NCBI GenBank assembly: GCA_041482015.1
Contig: JBGPCZ010000003.1
Location: forward strand, 1-64,000
From: JACQFK01 sp041482015
GTDB lineage: Bacteria > Planctomycetota > MHYJ01 > JACPRB01
Reading direction: 5' to 3'
Length of the DNA: 64,000 nucleotides
The notes under the pieces were generated by a model. The model did no database searches. It was given only the letters and a program-made list of their open reading frames with translations, and was not told the DNA's origin. The first letter of the stretch is position 1; each line of letters opens with the position of its first letter. Positions 49,306-56,912 of the stretch are shown here, in pieces. A program made the position numbers and the translations under genes.

Positions 49306-50144
49306 GAGCCGGCCATCTCCCTCAGGATCCCCAGGTTCACGGGATCCATGTTGTCCTCTTTGGGCGTCTCGATCACCTTCGGGACGTCCCGGAACCGCGC
49401 GTCCGTCATCAGGCAGCGGAACGCTTCGAGGCCGATCGCGCCCTTCCCGATATTCTCGTGACGATCGACGCGGCAGCCCAGGCCCTTCTTGGAGTCGTTG
49501 ACATGAAAAGCCTCGATCCGCTTGATCCCGAGCGTCCGGTCGAACGTGTCCATCGTCTTCCCGTAGCCCTCGCGTGTCGAGATGTCGTAGCCGGCCGCAA
49601 AGACGTGGCAGGTGTCGAGGCAGATTCCCACGCGGTCCGCCTCCCTGACGCCGTCGAGGATCCCCTTCATCTGCTCGAACGTGCGTCCGACGGTCGCGCC
49701 CTGGCCGGCCGTCGTCTCGAGGAGCACGCGCACCTTGTAACCCCGGGTGCGCTCGTGCGCGGCGTCCAGCCCCTTTGACATGTTCGCGATCCCGAGCGCC
49801 TCGCCCGCCTCGCCGGGCGACCCGGGGTGGGTGACGAGGAACTCGAGGCCCAGCGTCTCGCATCGCTCGAGCTCGTCGACGAACGCGTCCACCGACTTCT
49901 GCCACATCGCCGGGTCCGGAGAGGCCATGTTGATCAGGTAGGTGTCGTGGACCATGACCGTCGCGATGCGGTTCGCCTTCCGCGCGACCTTGAATTCCGC
50001 CACGGCCTCCTCCTCGAGCGCCTTGCCTTTCCACTGCCGCTCGTTCTTCACGAAGATCTGGATGACGTCGCAGCCCACGTCGCGCCCCCGCTCGCACGCG
50101 AGGTGCAGACCGCCGGCAATGGACATGTGGGCGCCGAGGTTCAT
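49302..50144 (-). CDS. nfo: Endonuclease IV (apurinic/apyrimidinic)
   Basis: The 280-residue TIM-barrel enzyme nicks DNA 5' to abasic sites in base-excision repair, using three metal ions. Diagnostic segments are GAHMSIAGGL, IQIFVKNERQWKG, TVMVHDTYLINMAS, FLVTHPGSPGE, VLLETTAGQG, GICLDTCHVFAAGYD, EAFHVNDSKKGLGCRVDRHENIGKGAIG and the final VIETPKEDN. All metal ligands expected of the family are present. TATAAT lies 10 nt upstream of the ATG. It is coupled to tdh, a pairing with no obvious functional logic. Confidence 0.95.
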   Translation of the reverse strand: MNLGAHMSIAGGLHLACERGRDVGCDVIQIFVKNERQWKGKALEEEAVAEFKVARKANRIATVMVHDTYLINMASPDPAMWQKSVDAFVDELERCETLGLEFLVTHPGSPGEAGEALGIANMSKGLDAAHERTRGYKVRVLLETTAGQGATVGRTFEQMKGILDGVREADRVGICLDTCHVFAAGYDISTREGYGKTMDTFDRTLGIKRIEAFHVNDSKKGLGCRVDRHENIGKGAIGLEAFRCLMTDARFRDVPKVIETPKEDNMDPVNLGILREMAGS

Positions 50145-50154
50145 GGGTGGCGCG

Positions 50155-50160
50155 ATTATA
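50155..50160 (-). promoter_or_regulatory. -10 element TATAAT for nfo-tdh
   Basis: An exact TATAAT on the minus strand ends 10 nt before the ATG of nfo at 50144, predicting a leader of about 3 nt. Confidence 0.6.
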
Positions 50161-50180
50161 GGCGGGCGCGGCGCGGGTGT

Positions 50181-51227
50181 CTAAGAAACGACGGCCCCCA
50201 TCCGCTTCCGCTCCAAGCCGCAGAAGACCTTCACGCAGTCCGGGCAGAACTGGGAGCCGGAGTTCAGCTCGATCTCCGAAAGCGCGGCCTCGTGGCTCAT
50301 CGCCTTCCGGTAGACCCGGTCGTAGACCATCGAGTCCCACGCGTCGGCGATCGCGATCAGGCGCGCGCCGAGCGGGATCTGCATGCCGCTCAGGCCATCG
50401 GGGTAGCCCTTGCCGTCCCACCGCTCGTGCTCGTGCTTGACGATGTCCACGATCGGCCGTAACTCTTCGATCGGCGAGAGGATCTGCTCCGCGACGATCG
50501 GGTGAAGCTTCATGTGCTCGTACTCGGCCTCGGTCAGCCGGCCGTTCTTGTTGAGCACGTCGTCGCGGATGCCGATCTTCCCGATGTCGTGGAAGAGCGC
50601 GCCCAGCTCGATGTGCCGGATCTGGTCGCGCGCGACGCCCATCGTGCGGGCCACCTCGACCGCCTTCTCGGCCACGCGGCGCGAGTGGCCCTCGGTGTAG
50701 ACGCTCTTGGCCTGGAGCGCCCTCTCGAGCGCGCGGATCGTGTTGATGAACTGAAGCTTGATCCGCTCCCGGTTCTGCAGGACTTCCTCGGTCCGGCCGT
50801 TGACCCGCTCCTCGAGCGCGACCGTGTACGCGCGCTCCTCGATCGCGCGCGAGTGCTTCTCGAGGGCGACGCGCACCCGGAAGCGCGCCTTGGGCGCGTC
50901 GATCGGTCGCATGATGAAGTCGTACGCACCCTTGCGCGCCGCCTCGACGGCCAGCAGTTCCTGGTCCTCGCTCATCACCAGCAGGAACCCGAGCGCCGGG
51001 TTGACCTTGAGCAGTTGCGCGGCGTGATCGAGCGGCGGGGTGAGGATCGAGTCGATGATCGCGAGTTCCGCGCTGGCGGATCGCGCGGCGGCGACCGCCT
51101 CGGCCGGGGATGTCGCCACCACCAGGCGGTAGGGCTCGCCGGCCAGACCCTCGCGAAGGGCCGCGACGACCGCCGGGTCGGGCGAGACCAGGATCAGATC
51201 CCCTCGTGCTTTGTTCCGGAGCCCCAT
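50181..51227 (-). CDS. HD-GYP domain protein with degenerate receiver
   Basis: The 348-residue protein has an N-terminal CheY-like receiver fold (LILVSPDPAVVAAL, AELAIIDSIL, FLLVMSEDQE, GAYDFIMRPID), a coiled linker and an HD-GYP domain. The HD-GYP motifs are complete: EGHSRRVAEKAVEVA, GALFHDIGKIGIRD, HPIVAEQIL, HEHERWDGKGYPDGL and IADAWDSM, so it may hydrolyse cyclic di-GMP. The receiver keeps its Asp but lacks the acidic pair (SPD in place of DD), and the conserved Lys is Arg, so normal phosphorylation is doubtful. TAAAGT lies 9 nt before the ATG. Confidence 0.9.
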   Translation of the reverse strand: MGLRNKARGDLILVSPDPAVVAALREGLAGEPYRLVVATSPAEAVAAARSASAELAIIDSILTPPLDHAAQLLKVNPALGFLLVMSEDQELLAVEAARKGAYDFIMRPIDAPKARFRVRVALEKHSRAIEERAYTVALEERVNGRTEEVLQNRERIKLQFINTIRALERALQAKSVYTEGHSRRVAEKAVEVARTMGVARDQIRHIELGALFHDIGKIGIRDDVLNKNGRLTEAEYEHMKLHPIVAEQILSPIEELRPIVDIVKHEHERWDGKGYPDGLSGMQIPLGARLIAIADAWDSMVYDRVYRKAMSHEAALSEIELNSGSQFCPDCVKVFCGLERKRMGAVVS

Positions 51228-51236
51228 GCGCTATGT

Positions 51237-51242
51237 ACTTTA
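51237..51242 (-). promoter_or_regulatory. -10-like TAAAGT for the HD-GYP gene
   Basis: TAAAGT on the minus strand ends 9 nt before the ATG at 51227, so any leader would be only one to three bases long. Confidence 0.4.
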
Positions 51243-51281
51243 CACCCGCCGGGACGCATTGCTAACACGGAAATCACCGGT

Positions 51282-51665
51282 TCACACTTTTCCCACCGCG
51301 AGGGCCACCAGCGCCCCCTGGAAGGCGACGAAGATCAGCAGGACGATCGAGAGGGCGAGCCGCCGGTTGCGAAGCCACGTGTGCTGGAGCGCCGCGCTCA
51401 GGAGCGCCGCGATCCCCGCGTGGAGGACGATGCCCCCGGCCGCGTAGATCACCACGTGGTCCCTCCCCAGGCTCAGGAGCGCATACCGGCTCGCAAGGAC
51501 CTGCAGGAGGAGCTTCATCCCCTCGCCCGGATCGCCCCCCGAGCGCTCCTTCAGCAGGAGGAACGCGATCAGCTCGACGATGAAGAACCCGCAGCAGAGC
51601 GACAGGCAGACCCCGAGCAAGGTCCTTCGGCGCGGGTCCGTCTTCGGGATGACCGTGGCGGGCAA
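51282..51665 (-). CDS. Small integral membrane protein of unknown function
   Basis: TTG at 51665 is chosen because the purine run GGAAGGAGGAGGGG lies directly before it as a strong ribosome binding site; a TTG 18 nt further upstream would put that run inside the coding region. The 127-residue product has three membrane helices: TLLGVCLSLCCGFFIVELIAFLLL, VVIYAAGGIVLHAGIAALLS and LALSIVLLIFVAFQGALVAL (each a little over 18 residues). I recognise no family. A 31-bp palindrome lies just upstream. Confidence 0.55.
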   Translation of the reverse strand: MPATVIPKTDPRRRTLLGVCLSLCCGFFIVELIAFLLLKERSGGDPGEGMKLLLQVLASRYALLSLGRDHVVIYAAGGIVLHAGIAALLSAALQHTWLRNRRLALSIVLLIFVAFQGALVALAVGKV

Positions 51666-51685
51666 AACCCCTCCTCCTTCCAACT

Positions 51686-51716
51686 GTTAAGTGACGAATC
51701 GGATTCCTCACTTAAC
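51686..51716. repeat. 31-bp near-perfect palindrome
   Basis: Arms GTTAAGTGA and TCACTTAAC enclose GAATC-G-GATTC; apart from the central base and one C/C mismatch the element is symmetric, and symmetry partly continues outside. It lies 33 nt beyond the bioB stop and just upstream of the membrane-protein start. It could act as a terminator for the bioB operon (without a T-run) or as a dimer-binding operator. Confidence 0.6.
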
Positions 51717-51748
51717 ACTTGCAGAACGCTCGAACCGGGGCCCGGGAT

Positions 51749-52723
51749 TCAATCGACGTGGAGCTCGAAGCCCATATCGCGGATCATCTTCAAGTCTTCG
51801 CTGTCCGTGTTCCCGCCGGTGGTCAGGTAGCCGTTCGTGAAGATCGAGTTGCACGGGTAGAGGACCAGCGGCTGGAGCGACCGGAGCACGACCTCGCGGC
51901 CGCCGGCGCAACGGATATCGCGCGACGGGTTGACGAACCGCGCCATGCAGAGGACCTTCAAGCAGTACTTCGGATCGGGCATCGGCTGCTTCTCGAGCGG
52001 CGTGCCGGGCCGCGCGTTCAGAAGATTGATCGGGATCGATGTCACGCCCAGCCGCCGCAGCTCGAACGCGAGGTCGACCAGGTCCTCGTCCTTCTCGCCC
52101 ATCCCCACGATCCCGCCGCAGCATGATTCCATTCCGGCTTCATGGACGTACTCGATCGTGCGCACGCGCTCCTCGTAGGTGTGCGTCGAGCAGATCTCCG
52201 GAAAGTGGCGCGCGCTGGACTCGAGGTTGTGATTGAACCGGTCGACGCCCGCCTCCTTGAGCTGCCGGGCCTGGTCGCGCTCGAGGATCCCGAGCGACGT
52301 GCAGACGCGGATCCCGATCTTCTCCTTGATCTCCCGGACCGCGCCGCAGATGACCTCGAGCTGCTGGGCGTTCGGCCCGCGTGTCGAGGTCACGAGGCAG
52401 TACTTCCACGCCCCCGCCTCCTTCGCCTTCCGCGCGGCGGCGACCATCTCCTCGCGGGTCTCGAGGCGGTAGCGCTCGATCTGCCCCGTCGCGACGCTCG
52501 ATTGCGAGCAGAAGTGGCAATCCTCGGGGCACATCCCGCTCATCGCGTTTTCGAGGACGTGCACCTTGACGCGGTTGCCGTGGAAATGGCGGCGGACGTG
52601 GTACGCGGCGTCCAGGAGGTCCAGGAGCTCCGCGTCCGGGGAACGCAGGACGGCCAGTGCCTCCTCCCGCGACGGGGCGTCGCCCCGGAGGGCCCGGTCG
52701 GCGAGCGAGGCCCAGTTACCCAT
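51749..52723 (-). CDS. bioB: Biotin synthase
   Basis: BioB is a radical-SAM enzyme that inserts sulfur into dethiobiotin. The radical-SAM cluster cysteines are in CPEDCHFC (Cys65, Cys69, Cys72), followed by SQSS. NHNLESS, GGIVGMGE, INLLNARPGTPLE, DIRCAGGRE and FTNGYLTTGGN are all BioB hallmarks, including residues near the auxiliary [2Fe-2S] cluster. Its 324 residues are normal. The start overlaps the Nfu_N gene by 8 nt, which itself overlaps a diiron oxygenase-like gene. No other bio genes are in the window. Confidence 0.96.
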   Translation of the reverse strand: MGNWASLADRALRGDAPSREEALAVLRSPDAELLDLLDAAYHVRRHFHGNRVKVHVLENAMSGMCPEDCHFCSQSSVATGQIERYRLETREEMVAAARKAKEAGAWKYCLVTSTRGPNAQQLEVICGAVREIKEKIGIRVCTSLGILERDQARQLKEAGVDRFNHNLESSARHFPEICSTHTYEERVRTIEYVHEAGMESCCGGIVGMGEKDEDLVDLAFELRRLGVTSIPINLLNARPGTPLEKQPMPDPKYCLKVLCMARFVNPSRDIRCAGGREVVLRSLQPLVLYPCNSIFTNGYLTTGGNTDSEDLKMIRDMGFELHVD

Positions 52724-52988
52724 TGAGGTGCTTCATGAGGACCTGGGCGACCACGGGCTCGATCTTCGCCCAATCGACGCCGGGATCCTTGTTGATCGAG
52801 ATGAAGTTGTTGAGCATGAAGACCTGCACCACGCCGGGGATGGCGATGATGTCCCGCGCGAGCGCGCTCTCCTCCGTCTCGGCGAAAGTCCGGTACGTCT
52901 TCGCGACGGGGAACATCGCCTGGGACAGCGCGACCCGGATCGAATTGGGGTTGGGCGTCGTGCCGATCGAGAAGGGAACGTTAGCCAT
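52716..52988 (-). CDS. Stand-alone Nfu N-terminal domain protein
   Basis: The 90-residue protein consists only of the Nfu_N domain: TPNPNSIRVALSQAMFP, ALARDIIAIPGVVQVFMLNNFISINKDPGVDW and PVVAQVLMKHL. In full Nfu proteins this domain precedes the CxxC domain that carries a [4Fe-4S] cluster; here that domain is absent, so it may act as an adaptor. Its overlap with bioB (8 nt) and with the upstream gene (8 nt) suggests that it helps load the BioB clusters, which are consumed during catalysis. That role is inference. Confidence 0.85.
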   Translation of the reverse strand: MANVPFSIGTTPNPNSIRVALSQAMFPVAKTYRTFAETEESALARDIIAIPGVVQVFMLNNFISINKDPGVDWAKIEPVVAQVLMKHLNG

Positions 52989-54240
52989 AAAAAGGGAGGC
53001 CTTCCTCCTTCACGTCCTGGCCCGCGAGGGTCTTCCTCAGGTTGTCCACGTAGATCCTGAAGTCGGGCCCGGTGATATAACCATCCGGCAGGTTTTTCCG
53101 CAAGTACGAGAGATAGTCCTCGATCTTCGTGATGGGGTTCCCGTCGACGTCGTTCATCTGGAACTCGTGAAGCCCCCGGCGGCGGAAGAACTTCGGGCTC
53201 GGGCGGAAGAAGAGCATGTCCGGTCGGCATCCCCTGTGGGATTCCCCCGTCTTCAGGATCCGGTCGGCCATCGCGGGCGCCGCGTCGCGCGCGACGCCGG
53301 GCTCGAACACCTTCAGCACCTCAAAGTTGAGCGCGTCCACGACCTCGACCTTCAGCTCCGCGGCGTACTGGTCGACCGCCTCCTTGTTGACGCGGTCCTT
53401 GAAGCCGAATTCGACCACCGTCTTCCCGCCCCGCTCGTCGCCGAACATCTCGAGCCCGCGCGGAACCCACTTGTTGAGGTGCTGCTGGATCATCCTCGTC
53501 GAGACGTTCCCCTCCCCACGCGCCGCCTCGGCCGCCCACTGGCGGAGCGGATTGACGCCGCTGGCCATGTGGAAGGCCTCCTCGTAGAGCATCGGCCCCA
53601 TCGACCGCGCCATCGGCGCGTAGGAGAACGTGAGCTGCATCTCGAGCTGGTACTTGCCCACGCGGTCGATCACCGCGCAGAACACGATGTTGTCCACGAA
53701 CGAATCGAAGAAGAGGTTGAACGCGTCGAGGACATGGTCCCCCGTCCGCATCCCGAGCAGCGATTCCACCGTCTCGTCCGCGACGTCCTTGCCGACCTTC
53801 GTCCAGTCGTCACTCGCGAGGACGTAGAGCATCTGGTACGCGTGCCGGAACTCCTCGGCCATGATGCGCATCACGTTGAACTGCTGGCGCGGGTCCTGGG
53901 CCTTGAGGATCGACTCCCGGTGCTGCTGGATGGAGCCCAGTTCCGTCGAGCACTGCGCCTTGATGATCTTCGCCGTCTGGAGGATCATCTCCTCGTCCAG
54001 GTCGCCCGCCTTGGCAAAGCGGGGCCGTCCTTTGAACTTGCCCACCTCGACCGTCTCGCTGCGAAGCGGGCCGAGCTTCGCGACCAGCCGGAACGGGTCC
54101 TGGTGGTAGAACTCCGGCCAGTGCTTGAGGAGGTACGTGAATTCGTCGGGGAAGATCCTCCTCTGCCAGTCGACGATCCGGGCGTGAAGCCGCTCCGGCA
54201 GAGTGTGGATCTCGAAGTCTTTCTCAGCAGCCCACGACAT
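52981..54240 (-). CDS. Diiron oxygenase-like protein (PaaA/PaaC/BoxB-type ferritin-like fold)
   Basis: The 419-residue protein is mostly helical with two carboxylate/histidine pairs typical of a four-helix-bundle diiron site: TELGSIQQHRESI then MAEEFRHAYQM (ExxH), and later QLEMQLTF with MLYEEAFHMASG (ExxxH). This resembles the phenylacetyl-CoA and benzoyl-CoA epoxidase large subunits, but no PaaB/D/E or BoxA partner is nearby. The C-terminal part includes FFRPSPKFFRRRGLHEFQMND. It overlaps the Nfu_N gene by 8 nt and thus belongs to the bioB operon. The substrate is unknown; an oxidative step linked to biotin is one possibility. Confidence 0.7.
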   Translation of the reverse strand: MSWAAEKDFEIHTLPERLHARIVDWQRRIFPDEFTYLLKHWPEFYHQDPFRLVAKLGPLRSETVEVGKFKGRPRFAKAGDLDEEMILQTAKIIKAQCSTELGSIQQHRESILKAQDPRQQFNVMRIMAEEFRHAYQMLYVLASDDWTKVGKDVADETVESLLGMRTGDHVLDAFNLFFDSFVDNIVFCAVIDRVGKYQLEMQLTFSYAPMARSMGPMLYEEAFHMASGVNPLRQWAAEAARGEGNVSTRMIQQHLNKWVPRGLEMFGDERGGKTVVEFGFKDRVNKEAVDQYAAELKVEVVDALNFEVLKVFEPGVARDAAPAMADRILKTGESHRGCRPDMLFFRPSPKFFRRRGLHEFQMNDVDGNPITKIEDYLSYLRKNLPDGYITGPDFRIYVDNLRKTLAGQDVKEEGLPFYG

Positions 54241-54245
54241 TTGTT

Positions 54246-55163
54246 TTACGACCTGACCTTACCCCATCCACGATTATATCCACGGCGCCCGCGGCGGCGA
54301 AACACTTCCGGGTGCAGGATCTCGGCCAGGATCTCCAGGCCGTCCACCAGGCGCGGCCCCGCCCCGTTGAAGTACGACGGCCCGTCGGCCAGGTAGACGC
54401 GGCCTTCGCGGACCGCCGGGAGACCGGCCCACCCCCGCCGCCCCGTGACCGCGTGCAACTCCCGGCGCGCGCGTTCGATCGGGAATCCGCACGGCATCAC
54501 GATCAGCGTCTCCGGCGCATAGTCGAGCACCTCGGACCACTCGATCGCGCGCGAATCCTTTCCGCGCCGCGCCAGGTCGTCGCGCCCCCCCGCCATCTCG
54601 ACCATCTCGGGCACCCAGTGGCCGCTCGCGTAGATCGGATCGAGCCACTCCATGCAGAAGGTGCGACGCTTCGGAAGCCCCAGGGTCTTGGACACCACGG
54701 CGTCGATTCGCTTGCGAAGACGCATCTCGAGCGGCTTCGAATCGACGCCGAGAGCGTCGCCCAGCTCGCGCAAGTCGTCAAACATCCCTTTGAAGTCATG
54801 GGCGTGGAGCGAGAGCACCCGTGGCTGCGGCTCGACGATCCGCAGCACGCGGCCGAAGTCGGAAGGGGAGACGGCGCACACGTCGCACAGGCTCTGGGTC
54901 AGGAGAAGGTCCGGCTTCAGCCGTTTCACGAGCGGCTCGTCCAGCCGGTAGAGGCTCGCCCCTTTCTTCGACGCGGCGACGACGGCCCGGTCGATCTCCC
55001 CGCTCGACATCTTCTCCGGATCGAACACGCACGTGGAGACGACCGGCTTCCTCCTCGCGGCGGGAGGATACGTGCATTCGTGCGACACGCCGACGATCGA
55101 GCGGCCCGCTCCCAGGGCGTACACCATCTCCGTCGAGGTCGGCTGGAAGGACAGGATCCTCAT
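54246..55163 (-). CDS. BtuF-like cobalamin-binding protein without signal peptide
   Basis: The 305-residue protein has the fold of periplasmic B12/siderophore-binding proteins: RILSFQPTSTEMVYALGAG, VVGVSHECTYPP-like SIVGVSHECTYPPAARRK, LKPDLLLTQSLCDVCAVS, FCMEWLDPIYASGHWVPEMVEMAGG and YFNGAGPRLVDGLEILAEI. This subgroup is often annotated as cobalamin-binding. It begins directly at the first strand with no signal peptide, so it is probably cytosolic and not a transport component. It overlaps guaD by 4 nt and ends 5 nt before the diiron gene, and no ABC transporter genes are near. Confidence 0.8.
   Translation of the reverse strand: MRILSFQPTSTEMVYALGAGRSIVGVSHECTYPPAARRKPVVSTCVFDPEKMSSGEIDRAVVAASKKGASLYRLDEPLVKRLKPDLLLTQSLCDVCAVSPSDFGRVLRIVEPQPRVLSLHAHDFKGMFDDLRELGDALGVDSKPLEMRLRKRIDAVVSKTLGLPKRRTFCMEWLDPIYASGHWVPEMVEMAGGRDDLARRGKDSRAIEWSEVLDYAPETLIVMPCGFPIERARRELHAVTGRRGWAGLPAVREGRVYLADGPSYFNGAGPRLVDGLEILAEILHPEVFRRRGRRGYNRGWGKVRS
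54273..54278 (-). promoter_or_regulatory. Internal -10 element TATAAT before the diiron gene
   Basis: TATAAT on the minus strand lies inside the 3' end of the BtuF-like gene, 32 nt before the ATG at 54240. It could allow the diiron-nfuN-bioB genes to be expressed apart from guaD. Confidence 0.4.
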
Positions 55164-56365
55164 GGGCGTGCCCGGTCCACCATCAACTTCCCCGCCACGT
55201 AGACCTGCCGGATCGCAGACCGGCCGCCGCGATGGACGATCCGCGAGACCAGGTCGTGCGCCGATTCCGCCGGCGGCGCGCCCGCCGGGACGATCTCGTT
55301 CCAGTCGAGTACCTGGAAATCGGCGCTCTTCCCCGGCTCGAGCGACCCGATTTCATCGAAGCCGAGCGCCTCCGCGCCGCCGACGGTCGCCATGCGGAGA
55401 ACTTCCTCGGGGCCCGGGCCGCGGGTGCCGCCCACGGCGTGGATCTCCCAGGCCATCCGCATCACCCGGTACAGTGAGAGATCCGGACCGGCGCCCACGT
55501 CGCTGCCCAGCGAGAGCGTGGCTCCGGATTTCCGCGCGCCGGCCCAGTCCATGACCCCGCTCTTCAGGAAGAGGTTGGACGTCGGGCAGTGCGCCACCCG
55601 GCGGACCTTGCTCCAGTCGCGCTTCTTCATCCAGACGCAGTGGGCGAAAAGCGACATCGGCCGCACGAGACCGGCGGCCTCGTAGACGTCGATGTAGGGC
55701 TTGTGGAACCGGTGGCGCACCTCGCGGATCTCGTCGGGGTTCTCGTTGAGGTGCGTCTGGACCGGGAGGTCGAGCCGCCTCGCGAGATCTCCCGCCCCCT
55801 CGAGAAGCTCCTGGGTGCACGAGAGGGCGAACCGGGGCGTGACCGCGAAGCGCTGACGCGGCGAGTGCCACCGCTTCGCCAGCTGCTCCGCCTCCTCGAG
55901 GATCCGCGCGCGCCGGTAGGCGCCGATGTCCATGAGGGGCGGGCCGATCCACGCATGGACACCCGCGTCGCGCGCCGCCTCGAAACAGGCGTCCACCGAT
56001 TCGGGCCATGCGGACGTGAGCAGGCCCGCGGCGGTCGTGCCGTTCGCCAGCATCTCCTGGATGAACCGGCGCGAGAGCTCGACCGCCCTTCCTCCCTGGA
56101 ACTCCGCCTCGACCGGGTAGACCCACTTGCGCAGCCACGGTAGGAGCCCTTCCGGGTGGACGCCGCAAAGTGAGAGCTGGGGCACGTGTGCGTGCGTGTC
56201 GACGAATCCGGGCAGGAGGAGGTGGGGCCGGAGATCGAAGTCATGTTTCCGGCCCCGACCGACGGAAACGATCGCGCCGTCGCGGACTTCGAGCGTCCCG
56301 TCGGGCAGGTCGACCCACCCGCCCCCGCGGATCGGCGTGAGGATGTGACCGCGGTAGACCGTCAC
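55160..56365 (-). CDS. Guanine deaminase-like amidohydrolase
   Basis: This cytosolic 401-residue amidohydrolase of the chlorohydrolase/GuaD type converts guanine to xanthine or performs a similar deamination. It has PGFVDTHAHVPQ, THLNENPDEI, LFAHCVWM, HCPTSNLFLKSGV (a guanine-deaminase hallmark) and LGSDVGAGPDLS, so all metal and catalytic residues are present. The start is GTG at 56365 with TAGAAT 7 nt before it. Unlike the eight modules at 7651-18618 it has no signal peptide and an intact site. Whether guanine is the true substrate is likely but not proven by sequence. Confidence 0.82.
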   Translation of the reverse strand: MTVYRGHILTPIRGGGWVDLPDGTLEVRDGAIVSVGRGRKHDFDLRPHLLLPGFVDTHAHVPQLSLCGVHPEGLLPWLRKWVYPVEAEFQGGRAVELSRRFIQEMLANGTTAAGLLTSAWPESVDACFEAARDAGVHAWIGPPLMDIGAYRRARILEEAEQLAKRWHSPRQRFAVTPRFALSCTQELLEGAGDLARRLDLPVQTHLNENPDEIREVRHRFHKPYIDVYEAAGLVRPMSLFAHCVWMKKRDWSKVRRVAHCPTSNLFLKSGVMDWAGARKSGATLSLGSDVGAGPDLSLYRVMRMAWEIHAVGGTRGPGPEEVLRMATVGGAEALGFDEIGSLEPGKSADFQVLDWNEIVPAGAPPAESAHDLVSRIVHRGGRSAIRQVYVAGKLMVDRARP

Positions 56366-56372
56366 GCCGGGG

Positions 56373-56378
56373 ATTCTA
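56373..56378 (-). promoter_or_regulatory. -10 element TAGAAT, predicted leaderless with GTG start
   Basis: TAGAAT on the minus strand ends 7 nt before the GTG at 56365, so transcription would start at the G of the start codon. Confidence 0.5.
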
Positions 56379-56403
56379 GCAGGACCCGGCGGGCCTGTCT
56401 CGC

Positions 56404-56814
56404 TTACCCGAGGATCTTCAGTCGGTCGCCCTGGAGGTCCACCACGTACGTGCGGAGAGGCTTCTCGGCCGGCCCGTGCGCGACGGTGCCGTCGAGCTTG
56501 AAGCGCGAGCCGTGGCTCGGGCAGTCGAGCGTCTCGGCCGCCGCGTTCAGATGGACCTCCGAACCCTTGTGGGTGCAGTTGATGGAGATCCCACCGAAGC
56601 CGATCTTGGTCCGCCAGACGAGCACGAGCTTGTCCGCGCTCGGGAGCCTCACCTTGACCTGCGAGCCGGCCTCCGCCAGTTCCTTCGGCAGGAGCAGGGA
56701 GTTGTCCGCGCCGGCCTCAAAGAGCGGGGCGTTGTTCATGCTGATGCAGCCGGCGGCGGCCCCGCAGGCGCACGCGGCCGCGCCGACCACGAACTCACGA
56801 CGAGTGATAGTCAT
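56404..56814 (-). CDS. Tat-exported Rieske [2Fe-2S] protein
   Basis: The 136-residue protein has a twin-arginine signal (TRREFVVGAAACACGAAAGC), which may end in a lipobox with Cys23. The Rieske motifs are NCTHKG (Cys80, His82) and CPSHGSRF (Cys98, His101), followed by GTVAHGPAEKPL. It should hold a high-potential Fe-S cluster outside the membrane. No cytochrome b or oxidase subunit is adjacent, so its partner is unknown. It could donate or accept electrons with the c-type cytochromes of this region. Confidence 0.9.
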   Translation of the reverse strand: MTITRREFVVGAAACACGAAAGCISMNNAPLFEAGADNSLLLPKELAEAGSQVKVRLPSADKLVLVWRTKIGFGGISINCTHKGSEVHLNAAAETLDCPSHGSRFKLDGTVAHGPAEKPLRTYVVDLQGDRLKILG

Positions 56815-56912
56815 GGGATTTCAGCGTAGCAACGGTCCGCATCAAGGTCCAGCAGAGGCGCCCATCTTCACGAAACTTTTACGGGGCGGCTTCTAGCGCC
56901 GTAGGCGCGGCC

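Noticed and set aside
52981..54240. Complete phenylacetate or benzoate degradation system
   Set aside because: Only one diiron-like subunit is present, without reductase or partner subunits, and the neighbours concern biotin and Fe-S assembly.
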